This document shows, in pieces, positions 1-6,013 of a stretch of 6,013 bases of DNA. Within the stretch, counting starts at the first letter, position 1; every line of letters begins with the position of its first letter. The DNA lies in NCBI GenBank assembly GCA_023398855.1, contig JAEWRS010000120.1, positions 1-6,013 of the forward strand. Reading direction: 5' to 3'. Below the pieces are notes generated by a model. That model had not been told where the DNA came from. It saw nothing but the letters and a program-made list of their open reading frames with translations, and searched no databases. Both the position numbers and the translations under genes were made by a program. Source of the DNA: Bacillota bacterium (GTDB taxonomy: Bacteria; Bacillota; Clostridia; Lachnospirales; Lachnospiraceae).

Positions 1-2
1 GC

Positions 3-794
3 TTGAAGGAGCGGGTCATTGTGATAGAAGAAGAGTCTGGAGACACATTGTATACCAATGAATCGGCCAGAAGGCATTTCTATGATCCCAATACCGGACA
101 ATATACCTGCGGAGAAGGAGATTGTCCGTTAATGGCCCGTTTAAAGTCCCATACCGGCCTTGCCCAGGAGCTCCGGTATGAGTTCAAATGCTTCCGCAAT
201 AAAACCTTTCAGGTAAAGTCCTTTTCCTTGCTTTGGGGAGAGAAACGGGCAGCAGTCCATCTCATAACTGATGTCACCTATCAGAAAGAAAATGAAGCAT
301 TTTTAGAGGTTATGGCCTATAAAGATGAGCTGACCGGACTGGATAACCGGCGCAGCGGACTGCGGACCATTGACACATTTATCCAGAAGGGCTACCCTTT
401 TTCCCTTTGTATGATTGATATGGATGGGCTGAAGAGTATTAATGACAGGTTTGGCCATTTATACGGAGATGAATACATCAGGCTGGTTTCAGAGGCCCTG
501 AAAGAATCTGCAGGGGAGCATGACTTTACCTGTCGGTTTGGAGGTGACGAATTTGTGGTTTTGTTCCGGGATTGTGGGGAACAGGCGGCAAAGAAGAGGA
601 TGGCCCTGGTTGATAGGAAGCTGGCAGCCGGCGGTAGGATTTATCCTATGTCCATCAGCTACGGCGTAGTCCATGTTGCAGCAGGGCTGGGACTGTCGCG
701 TGAAGCGGCTATTAACATTGCGGATGAACGGATGTACCGCTTAAAAAGACAGCGGAAACGGAAAAAACTGGGTTCCAGGGCAGAAGGAATATAG
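3..794 (+). CDS. PAS-like/GGDEF diguanylate cyclase (5' end probably outside window)
   Basis: Predicted diguanylate cyclase making c-di-GMP from two GTP. The visible part is 263 residues from a TTG codon. Only two bases precede that codon, so the true start probably lies upstream. Residues about 1-95 look like a PAS-type sensor domain (opening VIVIEEESGDTLYTNESA, ending HLITDVTYQKE) and contain C36 and C41 in a CGEGDCP motif. The GGDEF domain covers about 105-250: DELTGLDNR at 108-116, the metal-binding segment IDMDGLKSINDRFGH with D139, the catalytic loop RFGGDEF with GGDEF at 180-184, and ADERMY at 240-245. All catalytic hallmarks are present, so activity is likely. The RxxD inhibitory site expected five residues before GGDEF reads GEHD (171-174), so its arginine is missing and product feedback inhibition is probably weak or absent. 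The very basic tail (KRQRKRKK, from residue 248) is typical of such C-termini. No membrane segment is visible in this part. The sensed ligand is unknown. Confidence 0.9.
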   Translation: MKERVIVIEEESGDTLYTNESARRHFYDPNTGQYTCGEGDCPLMARLKSHTGLAQELRYEFKCFRNKTFQVKSFSLLWGEKRAAVHLITDVTYQKENEAFLEVMAYKDELTGLDNRRSGLRTIDTFIQKGYPFSLCMIDMDGLKSINDRFGHLYGDEYIRLVSEALKESAGEHDFTCRFGGDEFVVLFRDCGEQAAKKRMALVDRKLAAGGRIYPMSISYGVVHVAAGLGLSREAAINIADERMYRLKRQRKRKKLGSRAEGI

Positions 795-809
795 GCAGCT
801 CAACTTTTC

Positions 810-838
810 TTGTATTTTTTGTGATTTTACATTATAAT
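810..838 (+). promoter_or_regulatory. Putative sigma-A promoter of the methylase pair
   Basis: A perfect -10 box TATAAT sits at 833-838, preceded at 17 bases by a weak -35 box TTGTAT (810-815, matching TTG of TTGACA). Transcription would start near 845, giving a leader of about 30 bases before the ATG at 876. It lies in the 81-base gap after the GGDEF gene, so the methylases probably have their own promoter. No convincing terminator hairpin closes the GGDEF gene, so read-through is also possible. Confidence 0.55.
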
Positions 839-859
839 GGTAGGCAGGCTAAAATGAAA

Positions 860-897
860 TGGGAGCAAGAAAAGAATGAGATTTATTGGGAGCAAGA
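860..897 (+). repeat. 11-bp direct repeat TGGGAGCAAGA flanking the first methylase start
   Basis: The 11-mer TGGGAGCAAGA occurs exactly at 860-870 and again at 887-897, 27 bases apart. The first copy carries the ribosome binding site GGGAG (861-865, 10 bases before the ATG at 876). The second lies inside codons 4-8 of the methylase. It could be a binding site for an autoregulating protein or an RNA-level signal, or a chance or slippage duplication. Confidence 0.5.
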
Positions 898-1925
898 CAT
901 TGCTGCTGGACCAGATCAAGCAGGTGATTGATGAAAAAGCACCGGAAGCGGAAAGCTTTTGTGATATATTTTCTGGAACTGCTGCGGTTGCAAGACATTT
1001 TAAACAGTGGTACAAGGTGTGTTCCAATGACCTGCTGTACTTTTCCTATGTGCTGCAGCGGGCTACCGTTGAGAATGATGGAATACCGGAATTTATCCGT
1101 TTGCAGGAAGAAACAGGGATCCGGGATCCGGTGGATTTCTTTAATGGCAGAGAAAAAAAAGAATTAGAAGAGCTGCCGGGGAATAGGCGTTTTTTTCAGA
1201 ACGCCTATGCTCCCCTTGGCGGCCGCATGTATTTAAATGATGAGAATGCCCTGCGCATTGACTATGCCAGGTGCACTGTGGAAGACTGGAGGGCTGCCGG
1301 TCTTTTAAATGAGGACGAGTATTATTACCTGGTCGCCTGTATCGTGGAGGGAATCCCTTTTGTTTCTAATACTTCAGGGACCTATGGGGCATTTCATAAA
1401 ACCTGGGAAAGGCGCAGCTATAAACGGTATGAGTTATACCGCCTTCCCGTGACCAGCAACGGAAAGCAGAACAGCTGTTTCAATGAAAATGGTGTGGACC
1501 TGTTAACAAGGACAGAAGGAGACATCCTTTACATCGACCCCCCTTATAATGCCCGTCAGTATCTATCCAATTATCATGTTCTTGAGACTGCTGCCAGATA
1601 TGATTATCCGGAGGTCAGGGGAGTCACGGGACAGAGGTCCGATGAGGGGCAGAAATCAGAGTTCTGCATGAAGCATAAAGCAGTTCCTGCCTTTGAAAAG
1701 CTTCTTGAAAATGCCCGGTTTAAGCATATCATACTAAGCTACAGTACGGATGGGCTTATGACAGTAGCTGAGATAGAGAAAGCAATGAAAAAACACGGAA
1801 GACCGGAGACCTTTCAGATCTATGAGATCCCTTACCGAAGATATAAAAGCAGGAAAGTGAAAGAAACGGAGCGGCTTCGGGAACTTCTTTTCTATATGGA
1901 AAAGCAGGTGCCGCCATGTACATAA
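876..1925 (+). CDS. D12-class adenine-specific DNA methyltransferase (first of pair)
   Basis: Predicted N6-adenine DNA methyltransferase transferring a methyl group from S-adenosylmethionine to adenine in a specific sequence. It has 349 residues, usual for the family. Motif order fits the alpha/D12 class: motif X FIGSKTLLLDQI (3-14), AdoMet-binding motif I DIFSGTAAVA (30-39), ND at 51-52, a long middle part that would hold the target recognition domain and includes NTSGTYGAFHKTWERRSYK (165-183), catalytic motif IV DPPY (221-224) and ILSYSTDGLM (286-295). All key residues are intact. The ATG at 876 is chosen because GGGAG lies 10 bases upstream and motif X begins at once. The stop overlaps the second methylase by 10 bases, so the two are translationally coupled. 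The N-terminal motif recalls the first half of two-domain type IIS methylases such as M.FokI, but this is from memory and unaligned. Recognition sequence unknown. No partner endonuclease is adjacent. Confidence 0.92.
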   Translation: MRFIGSKTLLLDQIKQVIDEKAPEAESFCDIFSGTAAVARHFKQWYKVCSNDLLYFSYVLQRATVENDGIPEFIRLQEETGIRDPVDFFNGREKKELEELPGNRRFFQNAYAPLGGRMYLNDENALRIDYARCTVEDWRAAGLLNEDEYYYLVACIVEGIPFVSNTSGTYGAFHKTWERRSYKRYELYRLPVTSNGKQNSCFNENGVDLLTRTEGDILYIDPPYNARQYLSNYHVLETAARYDYPEVRGVTGQRSDEGQKSEFCMKHKAVPAFEKLLENARFKHIILSYSTDGLMTVAEIEKAMKKHGRPETFQIYEIPYRRYKSRKVKETERLRELLFYMEKQVPPCT

Positions 1926-2764
1926 AGAGCCCTCTAAACTATACAGGGGGGAAATTCAAGATCCTGGGACCGGTTTTCGATGCATTTCCCAGGGATATCC
2001 GCACCTTTGTGGATGTATTTGCAGGAGGCTTTAACGTAGGGATTAATGTGGATGCTGAGCGGATCATCTGCAACGACCAGATCACCTATTTGATTGAGCT
2101 GTACCAGATGTTTCGTTCCATGGATACAGAGAAAATCCTGGAGAAGATCCAGGGGCTGATCTTAAAGTATGAGCTGACCCAGCAGAATCAGAAAGGCTAT
2201 TATGACTTACGGTCGGATTATAATAAGACAAAGGATTTAACGGAGCTGTTTGTGCTGGCCTGTTATGCTTTTAACCATCAGATACGCTTTAATAACAGTC
2301 ATGAGTTTAATTCCCCCTTTGGAAGGAACAGAAGTTCCTTTAACGGAAATATCGAAAAGAATTTAAGAGAGTTTTGCAAGGCCCTTCATGAAAAGAATAT
2401 TGAATTTTCCAATCTTGATTTTATGAAAATGGATTTTACGGGTCTGGGACCCAAAGACTTAGTTTACTGCGACCCTCCTTATTTGATTTCCACAGGGAAT
2501 TATAACGATGGGAACAGGGGATTCAAGGATTGGAAAGAACGGGAGGAGATAGCCCTCCTGGAACTTTTGGACCGCCTCCATGATCAGGGGGTCCTGTTTG
2601 CATTGTCCAATGTCCTGTATCATAAGGGGCTGTCTAATGAGCTTTTAATTGAGTGGAGCAAGAGGTATCAGGTACATTATATTGATAATACATATTCAAA
2701 TTGCAGCTATCAGTTTAAAGAGCGGAATGCGGTTACGGTTGAAGTGCTGATCACCAATTTTTAA
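1916..2764 (+). CDS. Dam/D12-family adenine-specific DNA methyltransferase (second of pair)
   Basis: Predicted N6-adenine DNA methyltransferase of the Dam/DpnM (D12) group, 282 residues, about Dam length. Visible motifs in order: motif X PLNYTGGKFKIL (6-17), motif I FVDVFAGGFNVGIN (31-44), ND at 53-54, the Dam-type segment RFNNSHEFNSPFGR (124-137) matching the usual RFN-x-x-G-x-FN-x-PFGR pattern, catalytic DPPY (186-189), LSNVLYH (230-236), and a C-terminal strand ending VEVLITN common in this family. It is complete, with no sign of decay. It starts within the end of the preceding methylase in the -1 frame, with AGGTG (1906-1910) five bases ahead of the ATG. Its motifs differ clearly from those of its neighbour, so the two are not a recent duplication. 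The likely role is methylation of the opposite strand of the same asymmetric site, or of a second site. It could alternatively be a Dam-like GATC enzyme; the sequence alone cannot decide. Confidence 0.92.
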   Translation: MYIKSPLNYTGGKFKILGPVFDAFPRDIRTFVDVFAGGFNVGINVDAERIICNDQITYLIELYQMFRSMDTEKILEKIQGLILKYELTQQNQKGYYDLRSDYNKTKDLTELFVLACYAFNHQIRFNNSHEFNSPFGRNRSSFNGNIEKNLREFCKALHEKNIEFSNLDFMKMDFTGLGPKDLVYCDPPYLISTGNYNDGNRGFKDWKEREEIALLELLDRLHDQGVLFALSNVLYHKGLSNELLIEWSKRYQVHYIDNTYSNCSYQFKERNAVTVEVLITNF

Positions 2765-2795
2765 TCTGACTGTGTTTAAGAATTATAGTGGATGC

Positions 2796-2826
2796 TTAAG
2801 GGAAGTCAGAATCAGGCTTCCCTTAA
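2796..2826 (+). terminator. Hairpin between convergent genes, probable terminator of the methylase operon
   Basis: A perfect 10-bp inverted repeat, TTAAGGGAAG (2796-2805) against CTTCCCTTAA (2817-2826), can gain a G-U and a C-G pair, leaving a 7-base loop. It lies 31 bases after the second methylase stop and 41 bases beyond the stop of the convergent ATPase. The following TGTTATTA is only a poor T tract, and the reverse strand has none. Termination may therefore be partial or rely on stem strength. Confidence 0.6.
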
Positions 2827-2867
2827 TGTTATTACCATGTGGAAAGGCGTGCATACATACAGGTTAA

Positions 2868-5354
2868 TTATTTTAGAACCCTTTTCCATTTGTCCAGCCC
2901 TACTTTAATCAGATCAAGCATAATGATAAACACTGCGGTAGTCCCTGCGAGAATTACCAGGTCAATGACAGGCAAAGGCATAAACCCCATTATTCTGGCA
3001 GTAAAAGGGATATATACAAGTGCAATGGAGACACCCATAAATATTGCAATAGAGACAAGCAATAAGGGAGAAGGTTTTGCTCCCTTCCAAAAAAAGTGTT
3101 TTTTACTTCTTACGGAAATAATAATCAGGAGCTGAGTGAAATTATAAAACAGAAACAACATGGTTTGTGTCAGAGGCGTTGAATCCGTACCGGTATACAG
3201 GAAGAATAATAAATAATAAGCGGCTGTGAAGGTACCCAATAATAAAGACGTATTCATGAATGTCTTAACCTGGCTGGCTGCCTGAGGTTTTCCTGCTTCT
3301 TCCGGATCAACACGATCAGAAAATATAGTCATTAATGGCATATCCTGAATAATATTTCCAATTAAAAGCTGAATGGCCAGCATGGGGATATCAGCGGAAA
3401 AAAACACATAAAAGAATATCATGGAAAAGAAGTTGCCTAAATTTCCAATCATGGCGTGTTTAATATACTTATTAATATTTACAAAAATACTTCGGCCATA
3501 TTGAATCCCGTCTATGATTACACCCAGATCATCTTCAAGCAATACAATGTCAGCACTGTCTTTTGCCACATCGGTTGCGTTGTGGACAGCAACCGATACA
3601 TCTGCCAGCTTCAGAGAAGGCGCATCATTCATGCCATCGCCTTGATAACCAACGACATGGTGCTTTTTAAGACGGTTAATGATATTATATTTTTGTTCAG
3701 GTGTTACTCTTGCAAAAACAGAACATTCCCTTAAAGTTTTTTCCAATTGCATATCAGTCATATGATCCAGCTCATCACCTGCAAAAATCTTATCTCCATC
3801 ACTGGAAAGCCCTAGTTTTCTGCTGATGCATTGGGCAGTTTCAGCACTGTCACCTGTTAAGATCTTTACGTCAATCCCAAGCTGCTTTGCCTTATCAATT
3901 GTGGATTGCGCCGTTTGGCGGAGAGGATCAAGTAATTCGGCAAAGCCCAGAAACTCCAGTTCCTTTTCATGCTCCAGAATATGGAAATCAGGGCTGAAAT
4001 TAATTTCTTTATAAGCAATGGCCAATTGGCGCATTCCTCTTTTTCCTGACTCTGCAGCCAGATGTGTGAATGGCAGGTTCTCCTTATAGCTGGAAAGCCC
4101 CATAAGAGTTTCCGGCGCGCCGATCACTAAAAAATAAGATTTGTTTTCCTCTGTATTCTGCACAATCACTCTTCTTCTTCTGGCAGCAGGATCAAAGGGG
4201 AAATTTTGAAGCTGTATCCAAGCCGATGCCTGGGCCTTGATTTCTTCAGGCACATATTGTAAGAGCGCCCGGTCAATGGAATTAGTACTTCCAACCAGTG
4301 AATTCTCAATGGAAACACAGGCGAACAATTGAAACAGGGCCTCTTTATCTGAAATAATGCTGGACACAGTCGGATGATCCTCAGTCAATGTACCGGTTTT
4401 ATCCGTGCATAGTAGATTAATCCTGCCCAGGCTTTCCACGGCCGCCAGCCTTTTTACGATAACCTTTTGTTTTGCTAATTGAAGAGCACCGTAGGATAAG
4501 TTAATAGTGGTGATCATTGGAAGGGCTTCCGGTACAACGGTCATTGCCAGAGCAATGGCAAATATCAATAATTCTCCCAGATCACTGATCCCGTGTATGG
4601 TAAAGGCCTTGGCTGCCAGCATAAAGAGAATTGCTGTACCAATGATACGCAGCAAGGAGGTGCTGAATTCCCTAAGGGATTTTTGGTAAGGAGTCACTTT
4701 TCTTGTATCATTGGCCAGCTCTGCAATCATACCCAGCCTGCTTTGATTGCCCGTGGCAATAACAACGCATTTACAATGCCCCCCTTCAACAATGCTGCCG
4801 GTGAAAAGCAGGCTGTCATCAGCGCTCATAAGATTGGTTCCCTTGATCACGGGAACCGATTCACCGGTCAATTGTGATTCATTAACTGAAAGGCTGTAGG
4901 ACTCAATAATCCCTAAATCTGCCGGTACAACATCTCCCCCTCGTAATAAAACAACATCGCCTGGAACAAGCTGCCTGGCATTGATTATGACCTGCTTGTT
5001 ACTCCTGACTGCCAGAACCTTACGTTCAATTAACTGTGACAGCTTTTCAACAGCCTTACTTGAACGATATTCTTGAATAAAGCTCAAAAATGAGTTTAAG
5101 AAGACAATGAAGGCGATGATTGCTGCATCGGAATACTCTCCCATACAAACCGAGAGTGCGGCAGCAAATATCAGTATAAAGCTTAATGGATTGAGAAACT
5201 GCCTGAAAAAGATAGTAAAGCCATTCATTCCTTCTTTTTTAAAGGTGTTTTCACCGAATTGATCCAGTTTTTCCTTTGCCTGCTGGAAGGTCAGACCAGT
5301 TTGGGAATAGTTTTCAAATGACACTTCCCTTGCAGGGGCCTTGGTTTGTTCCAT
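2868..5354 (-). CDS. P-type cation-transporting ATPase, MgtA-like (P3B-type) architecture
   Basis: Integral membrane ion pump driven by ATP hydrolysis through an aspartyl-phosphate, 828 residues. Segments in order: cytosolic N-terminus with cation-ATPase N-domain features (about 15-55), membrane helices M1-M2 (about 54-93), actuator domain with TGES (163-166), M3-M4 with the ion-site motif PEALP (275-279), phosphorylation motif DKTGTLTED with D318, nucleotide domain with FPFDPAARRR (386-395), hinge motifs LTGDS (499-503) and GDGMND (572-577), then about six further helices (634-818). The PEALPMITT...KQKVIVKRL stretch and the GNIIQD / DRVDPEEAGKPQ region resemble MgtA magnesium pumps. Ten helices fit P2/P3 types, and there is no heavy-metal-binding N-terminal domain. 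Mg2+ is the best guess, but Ca2+ or another cation cannot be excluded. One oddity: the usual lysine of KGAPE is isoleucine (I411). The ATG has AGGAG (reverse of 5364-5368) nine bases upstream. It is transcribed alone, convergent to the methylases. Confidence 0.92.
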   Translation of the reverse strand: MEQTKAPAREVSFENYSQTGLTFQQAKEKLDQFGENTFKKEGMNGFTIFFRQFLNPLSFILIFAAALSVCMGEYSDAAIIAFIVFLNSFLSFIQEYRSSKAVEKLSQLIERKVLAVRSNKQVIINARQLVPGDVVLLRGGDVVPADLGIIESYSLSVNESQLTGESVPVIKGTNLMSADDSLLFTGSIVEGGHCKCVVIATGNQSRLGMIAELANDTRKVTPYQKSLREFSTSLLRIIGTAILFMLAAKAFTIHGISDLGELLIFAIALAMTVVPEALPMITTINLSYGALQLAKQKVIVKRLAAVESLGRINLLCTDKTGTLTEDHPTVSSIISDKEALFQLFACVSIENSLVGSTNSIDRALLQYVPEEIKAQASAWIQLQNFPFDPAARRRRVIVQNTEENKSYFLVIGAPETLMGLSSYKENLPFTHLAAESGKRGMRQLAIAYKEINFSPDFHILEHEKELEFLGFAELLDPLRQTAQSTIDKAKQLGIDVKILTGDSAETAQCISRKLGLSSDGDKIFAGDELDHMTDMQLEKTLRECSVFARVTPEQKYNIINRLKKHHVVGYQGDGMNDAPSLKLADVSVAVHNATDVAKDSADIVLLEDDLGVIIDGIQYGRSIFVNINKYIKHAMIGNLGNFFSMIFFYVFFSADIPMLAIQLLIGNIIQDMPLMTIFSDRVDPEEAGKPQAASQVKTFMNTSLLLGTFTAAYYLLFFLYTGTDSTPLTQTMLFLFYNFTQLLIIISVRSKKHFFWKGAKPSPLLLVSIAIFMGVSIALVYIPFTARIMGFMPLPVIDLVILAGTTAVFIIMLDLIKVGLDKWKRVLK

Positions 5355-5386
5355 GAAATAGCACTCCTCTATATTTTTATACCAAC

Positions 5387-5416
5387 ACTATATTCTGGCT
5401 TTTGCAACAGTGTTAC
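5387..5416 (-). promoter_or_regulatory. Putative promoter of the P-type ATPase gene
   Basis: Reading the minus strand, a -10 box TATAGT (5392-5387) follows a -35-like GTAACA (5416-5411, four of six matching TTGACA) at 18 bases. The predicted transcript starts near 5380 and has a leader of only about 26 bases. The -35 lies inside an imperfect palindrome (5404-5416), which would suit repression. Confidence 0.4.
5404..5416. promoter_or_regulatory. Imperfect operator-like palindrome overlapping the -35 region
   Basis: GCAACA-G-TGTTAC is an inverted repeat with one mismatch pair. It matches the perfect palindrome at 5444-5457 in its left arm and in most of its right arm, with one base less between the arms. 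The two centres are about 40 bases apart, near four helical turns, so one regulator could bind both on the same face. This is an inference from symmetry and position only. Confidence 0.4.
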
Positions 5417-5443
5417 CATTGGTTAAAAATGATTTAGTAAAAC

Positions 5444-5457
5444 GCAACAGCTGTTGC
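5444..5457. promoter_or_regulatory. Perfect 14-bp palindrome GCAACAGCTGTTGC, candidate operator
   Basis: A perfect 14-bp dyad, extended by AA/TT outside a single mismatched pair (5441-5460). It sits in AT-rich DNA about 70 bases upstream of the predicted ATPase transcription start. No T tract follows on either strand, so it is not a terminator. Its size and symmetry fit a dimeric helix-turn-helix regulator. The regulator is not encoded in the window. Confidence 0.5.
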
Positions 5458-5520
5458 ATTTATGGAACATAAAGGAGCAGATCCGGGACATGAGGAGAAT
5501 AACGGCATACCGGTCTCATA

Positions 5521-5546
5521 TAAAAAGCCGGTATCAGCATACCGGC
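5521..5546 (-). terminator. Intrinsic terminator of the DUF1232 gene
   Basis: On the minus strand a perfect 8-bp GC-rich stem GCCGGTAT/ATACCGGC (5546-5527) with a four-base loop is followed directly by TTTTTA (5526-5521). It starts 12 bases after the stop of the gene at 5559, a textbook position. A copy of one arm, GCATACCGG, recurs at 5505-5513 and could form a competing hairpin with 5528-5534. Confidence 0.85.
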
Positions 5547-5558
5547 CAGGCTTAATTC

Positions 5559-6013
5559 CTATAAAGTAATATGAAATTCATTGGAAAGACGTTCTGCTGT
5601 CATAGAGACTGCAATTGCATCGTCAAAATAACCGATGGGAAACACAAAATCAGGGATAACGTCAGGGGTGAGTATTAAGTAAAGCAATGCACTGCCTATT
5701 ACAGGATAGATTCTGCAGTCAATATCAGTGGAACAATACAATTCATATAGCTTTTTTAACTGTTCAATAATAATACCTTCTCCATTTAATTCTCTTAACT
5801 TAGCATGAAAGCTGGAATGTATTAATTCCTTCCCTGCCTTTGCTTTTGCAAACTGTTCACATTTTTTTAATTCTCTTTGTATATCAACAATCATATGATC
5901 CAATTCAATGTCATAGGATTTCAGTATCTCTTCCATGATCCCAATAATTAAATCTGAATTTGAAGTGGGATTCCTGTTGATTTCCACGCCCACAGCCTGT
6001 AACAGCTCATCCA
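5559..6013 (-). CDS. DUF1232 (YkvA-like) small membrane protein, 5' end outside window
   Basis: Small protein of unknown function with a C-terminal DUF1232/YkvA domain at about residues 95-132, counted from the GTG at 5993. The signature ALLYLILTPDVIPDFVFPIGYFDDAIAV matches the family pattern of a hydrophobic stretch, a proline-aspartate turn (PDVIPD) and GYxDD. It probably forms one membrane-associated hairpin. The first 90 residues are charged and helical-looking (EEILKSYDIELDHMIVDIQR, RELKKCEQFAKAKAGKE) and have no recognised domain. The GTG at 5993 has only a weak AGG upstream, and the frame stays open to the window edge (reading DELLQA before it). The real start is therefore likely further right, and this is a partial gene. 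It ends in TAG and has its own terminator, so it is not obviously co-transcribed with the ATPase gene that follows on the same strand. Confidence 0.8.
   Translation of the reverse strand, partial: DELLQAVGVEINRNPTSNSDLIIGIMEEILKSYDIELDHMIVDIQRELKKCEQFAKAKAGKELIHSSFHAKLRELNGEGIIIEQLKKLYELYCSTDIDCRIYPVIGSALLYLILTPDVIPDFVFPIGYFDDAIAVSMTAERLSNEFHITL

Noticed and set aside
1116..1129. Tandem 7-bp repeat GGGATCCGGGATCC inside the first methylase
   Set aside because: It is only two units in coding DNA that encode an ordinary GIRDP stretch, so probably chance.
928..1167. Alternative frame inside the first methylase
   Set aside because: It overlaps the AdoMet-binding region of a well-supported methylase and gives a composition with no family resemblance.
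2765..2867. A restriction endonuclease gene or remnant next to the methylases
   Set aside because: The gap is only 103 bases and holds a hairpin and no sizeable frame. Neither neighbouring gene resembles a nuclease.
2839..3135. Plus-strand 98-codon frame overlapping the ATPase 3' end, and similar long frames at 3456-3734, 3826-4014, 4507-4689 and 4593-4877
   Set aside because: They lie antisense to an intact, fully motif-supported P-type ATPase, have no recognisable domains, and are expected shadow frames.
5376..5407. Alternative ATPase promoter using TTGCAA (5402-5407) and TATAAA (5376-5381)
   Set aside because: The 20-base spacing is too long, and the transcript would start on top of the ribosome binding site.
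5355..5526. Possible Mg2+-sensing riboswitch (M-box type) upstream of the MgtA-like ATPase
   Set aside because: The likely transcript leader is only about 26 bases, and the region holds palindromes rather than a multi-helix aptamer ending in a terminator before the gene.
5462..5569. A 35-codon plus-strand frame starting MEHKGADPGHEENN in the ATPase upstream region
   Set aside because: No ribosome binding site precedes the ATG (it follows the palindrome), the frame covers the terminator hairpin of the opposite gene, and no family is recognised.

Overview
The window looks like chromosomal DNA from a low-to-moderate GC Firmicute, most likely a clostridial (Lachnospiraceae-type) bacterium. This rests on AGGAG/GGGAG-type ribosome binding sites, the moderate GC content, and the gene families present: a PAS-GGDEF protein, D12-class DNA methylases, a P-type ATPase and a YkvA/DUF1232 protein. 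The genus-level placement is a guess from general resemblance and was not tested. No tRNA, rRNA, CRISPR array, insertion sequence or phage gene is visible.

Layout from left to right. (1) 3-794 (+): the C-terminal part of a diguanylate cyclase-type signalling protein with a PAS-like segment and an intact GGDEF motif; it probably starts outside the window. (2) 795-875: a short spacer with a good promoter (TATAAT at 833-838). (3) 876-1925 and 1916-2764 (+): two different D12-class adenine-specific DNA methyltransferases overlapping by 10 bases, so translationally coupled. (4) 2765-2867: a convergent intergenic gap with a perfect 10-bp inverted repeat that probably serves as a terminator. (5) 2868-5354 (-): an 828-residue P-type cation-transporting ATPase resembling the MgtA (P3B) group. 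(6) 5355-5558: its promoter region with a perfect 14-bp palindrome, a second imperfect copy, and the intrinsic terminator of the next gene. (7) 5559-6013 (-): a DUF1232 (YkvA-like) small membrane protein whose frame runs off the right edge.

The most notable part is the methylase pair. Two non-identical D12 adenine methylases translated as one unit is the arrangement expected when each enzyme modifies one strand of an asymmetric (type IIS-like) site. M.FokI and M.LlaI carry the same logic as two domains in one polypeptide. No endonuclease gene lies in this window: the upstream neighbour is a GGDEF protein and the downstream neighbour is a convergent ATPase. The pair is therefore either an orphan modification system or a restriction-modification system that has lost or relocated its nuclease. 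The ATPase and DUF1232 genes share a strand but appear to be separate transcription units, because a terminator and a new promoter lie between them.
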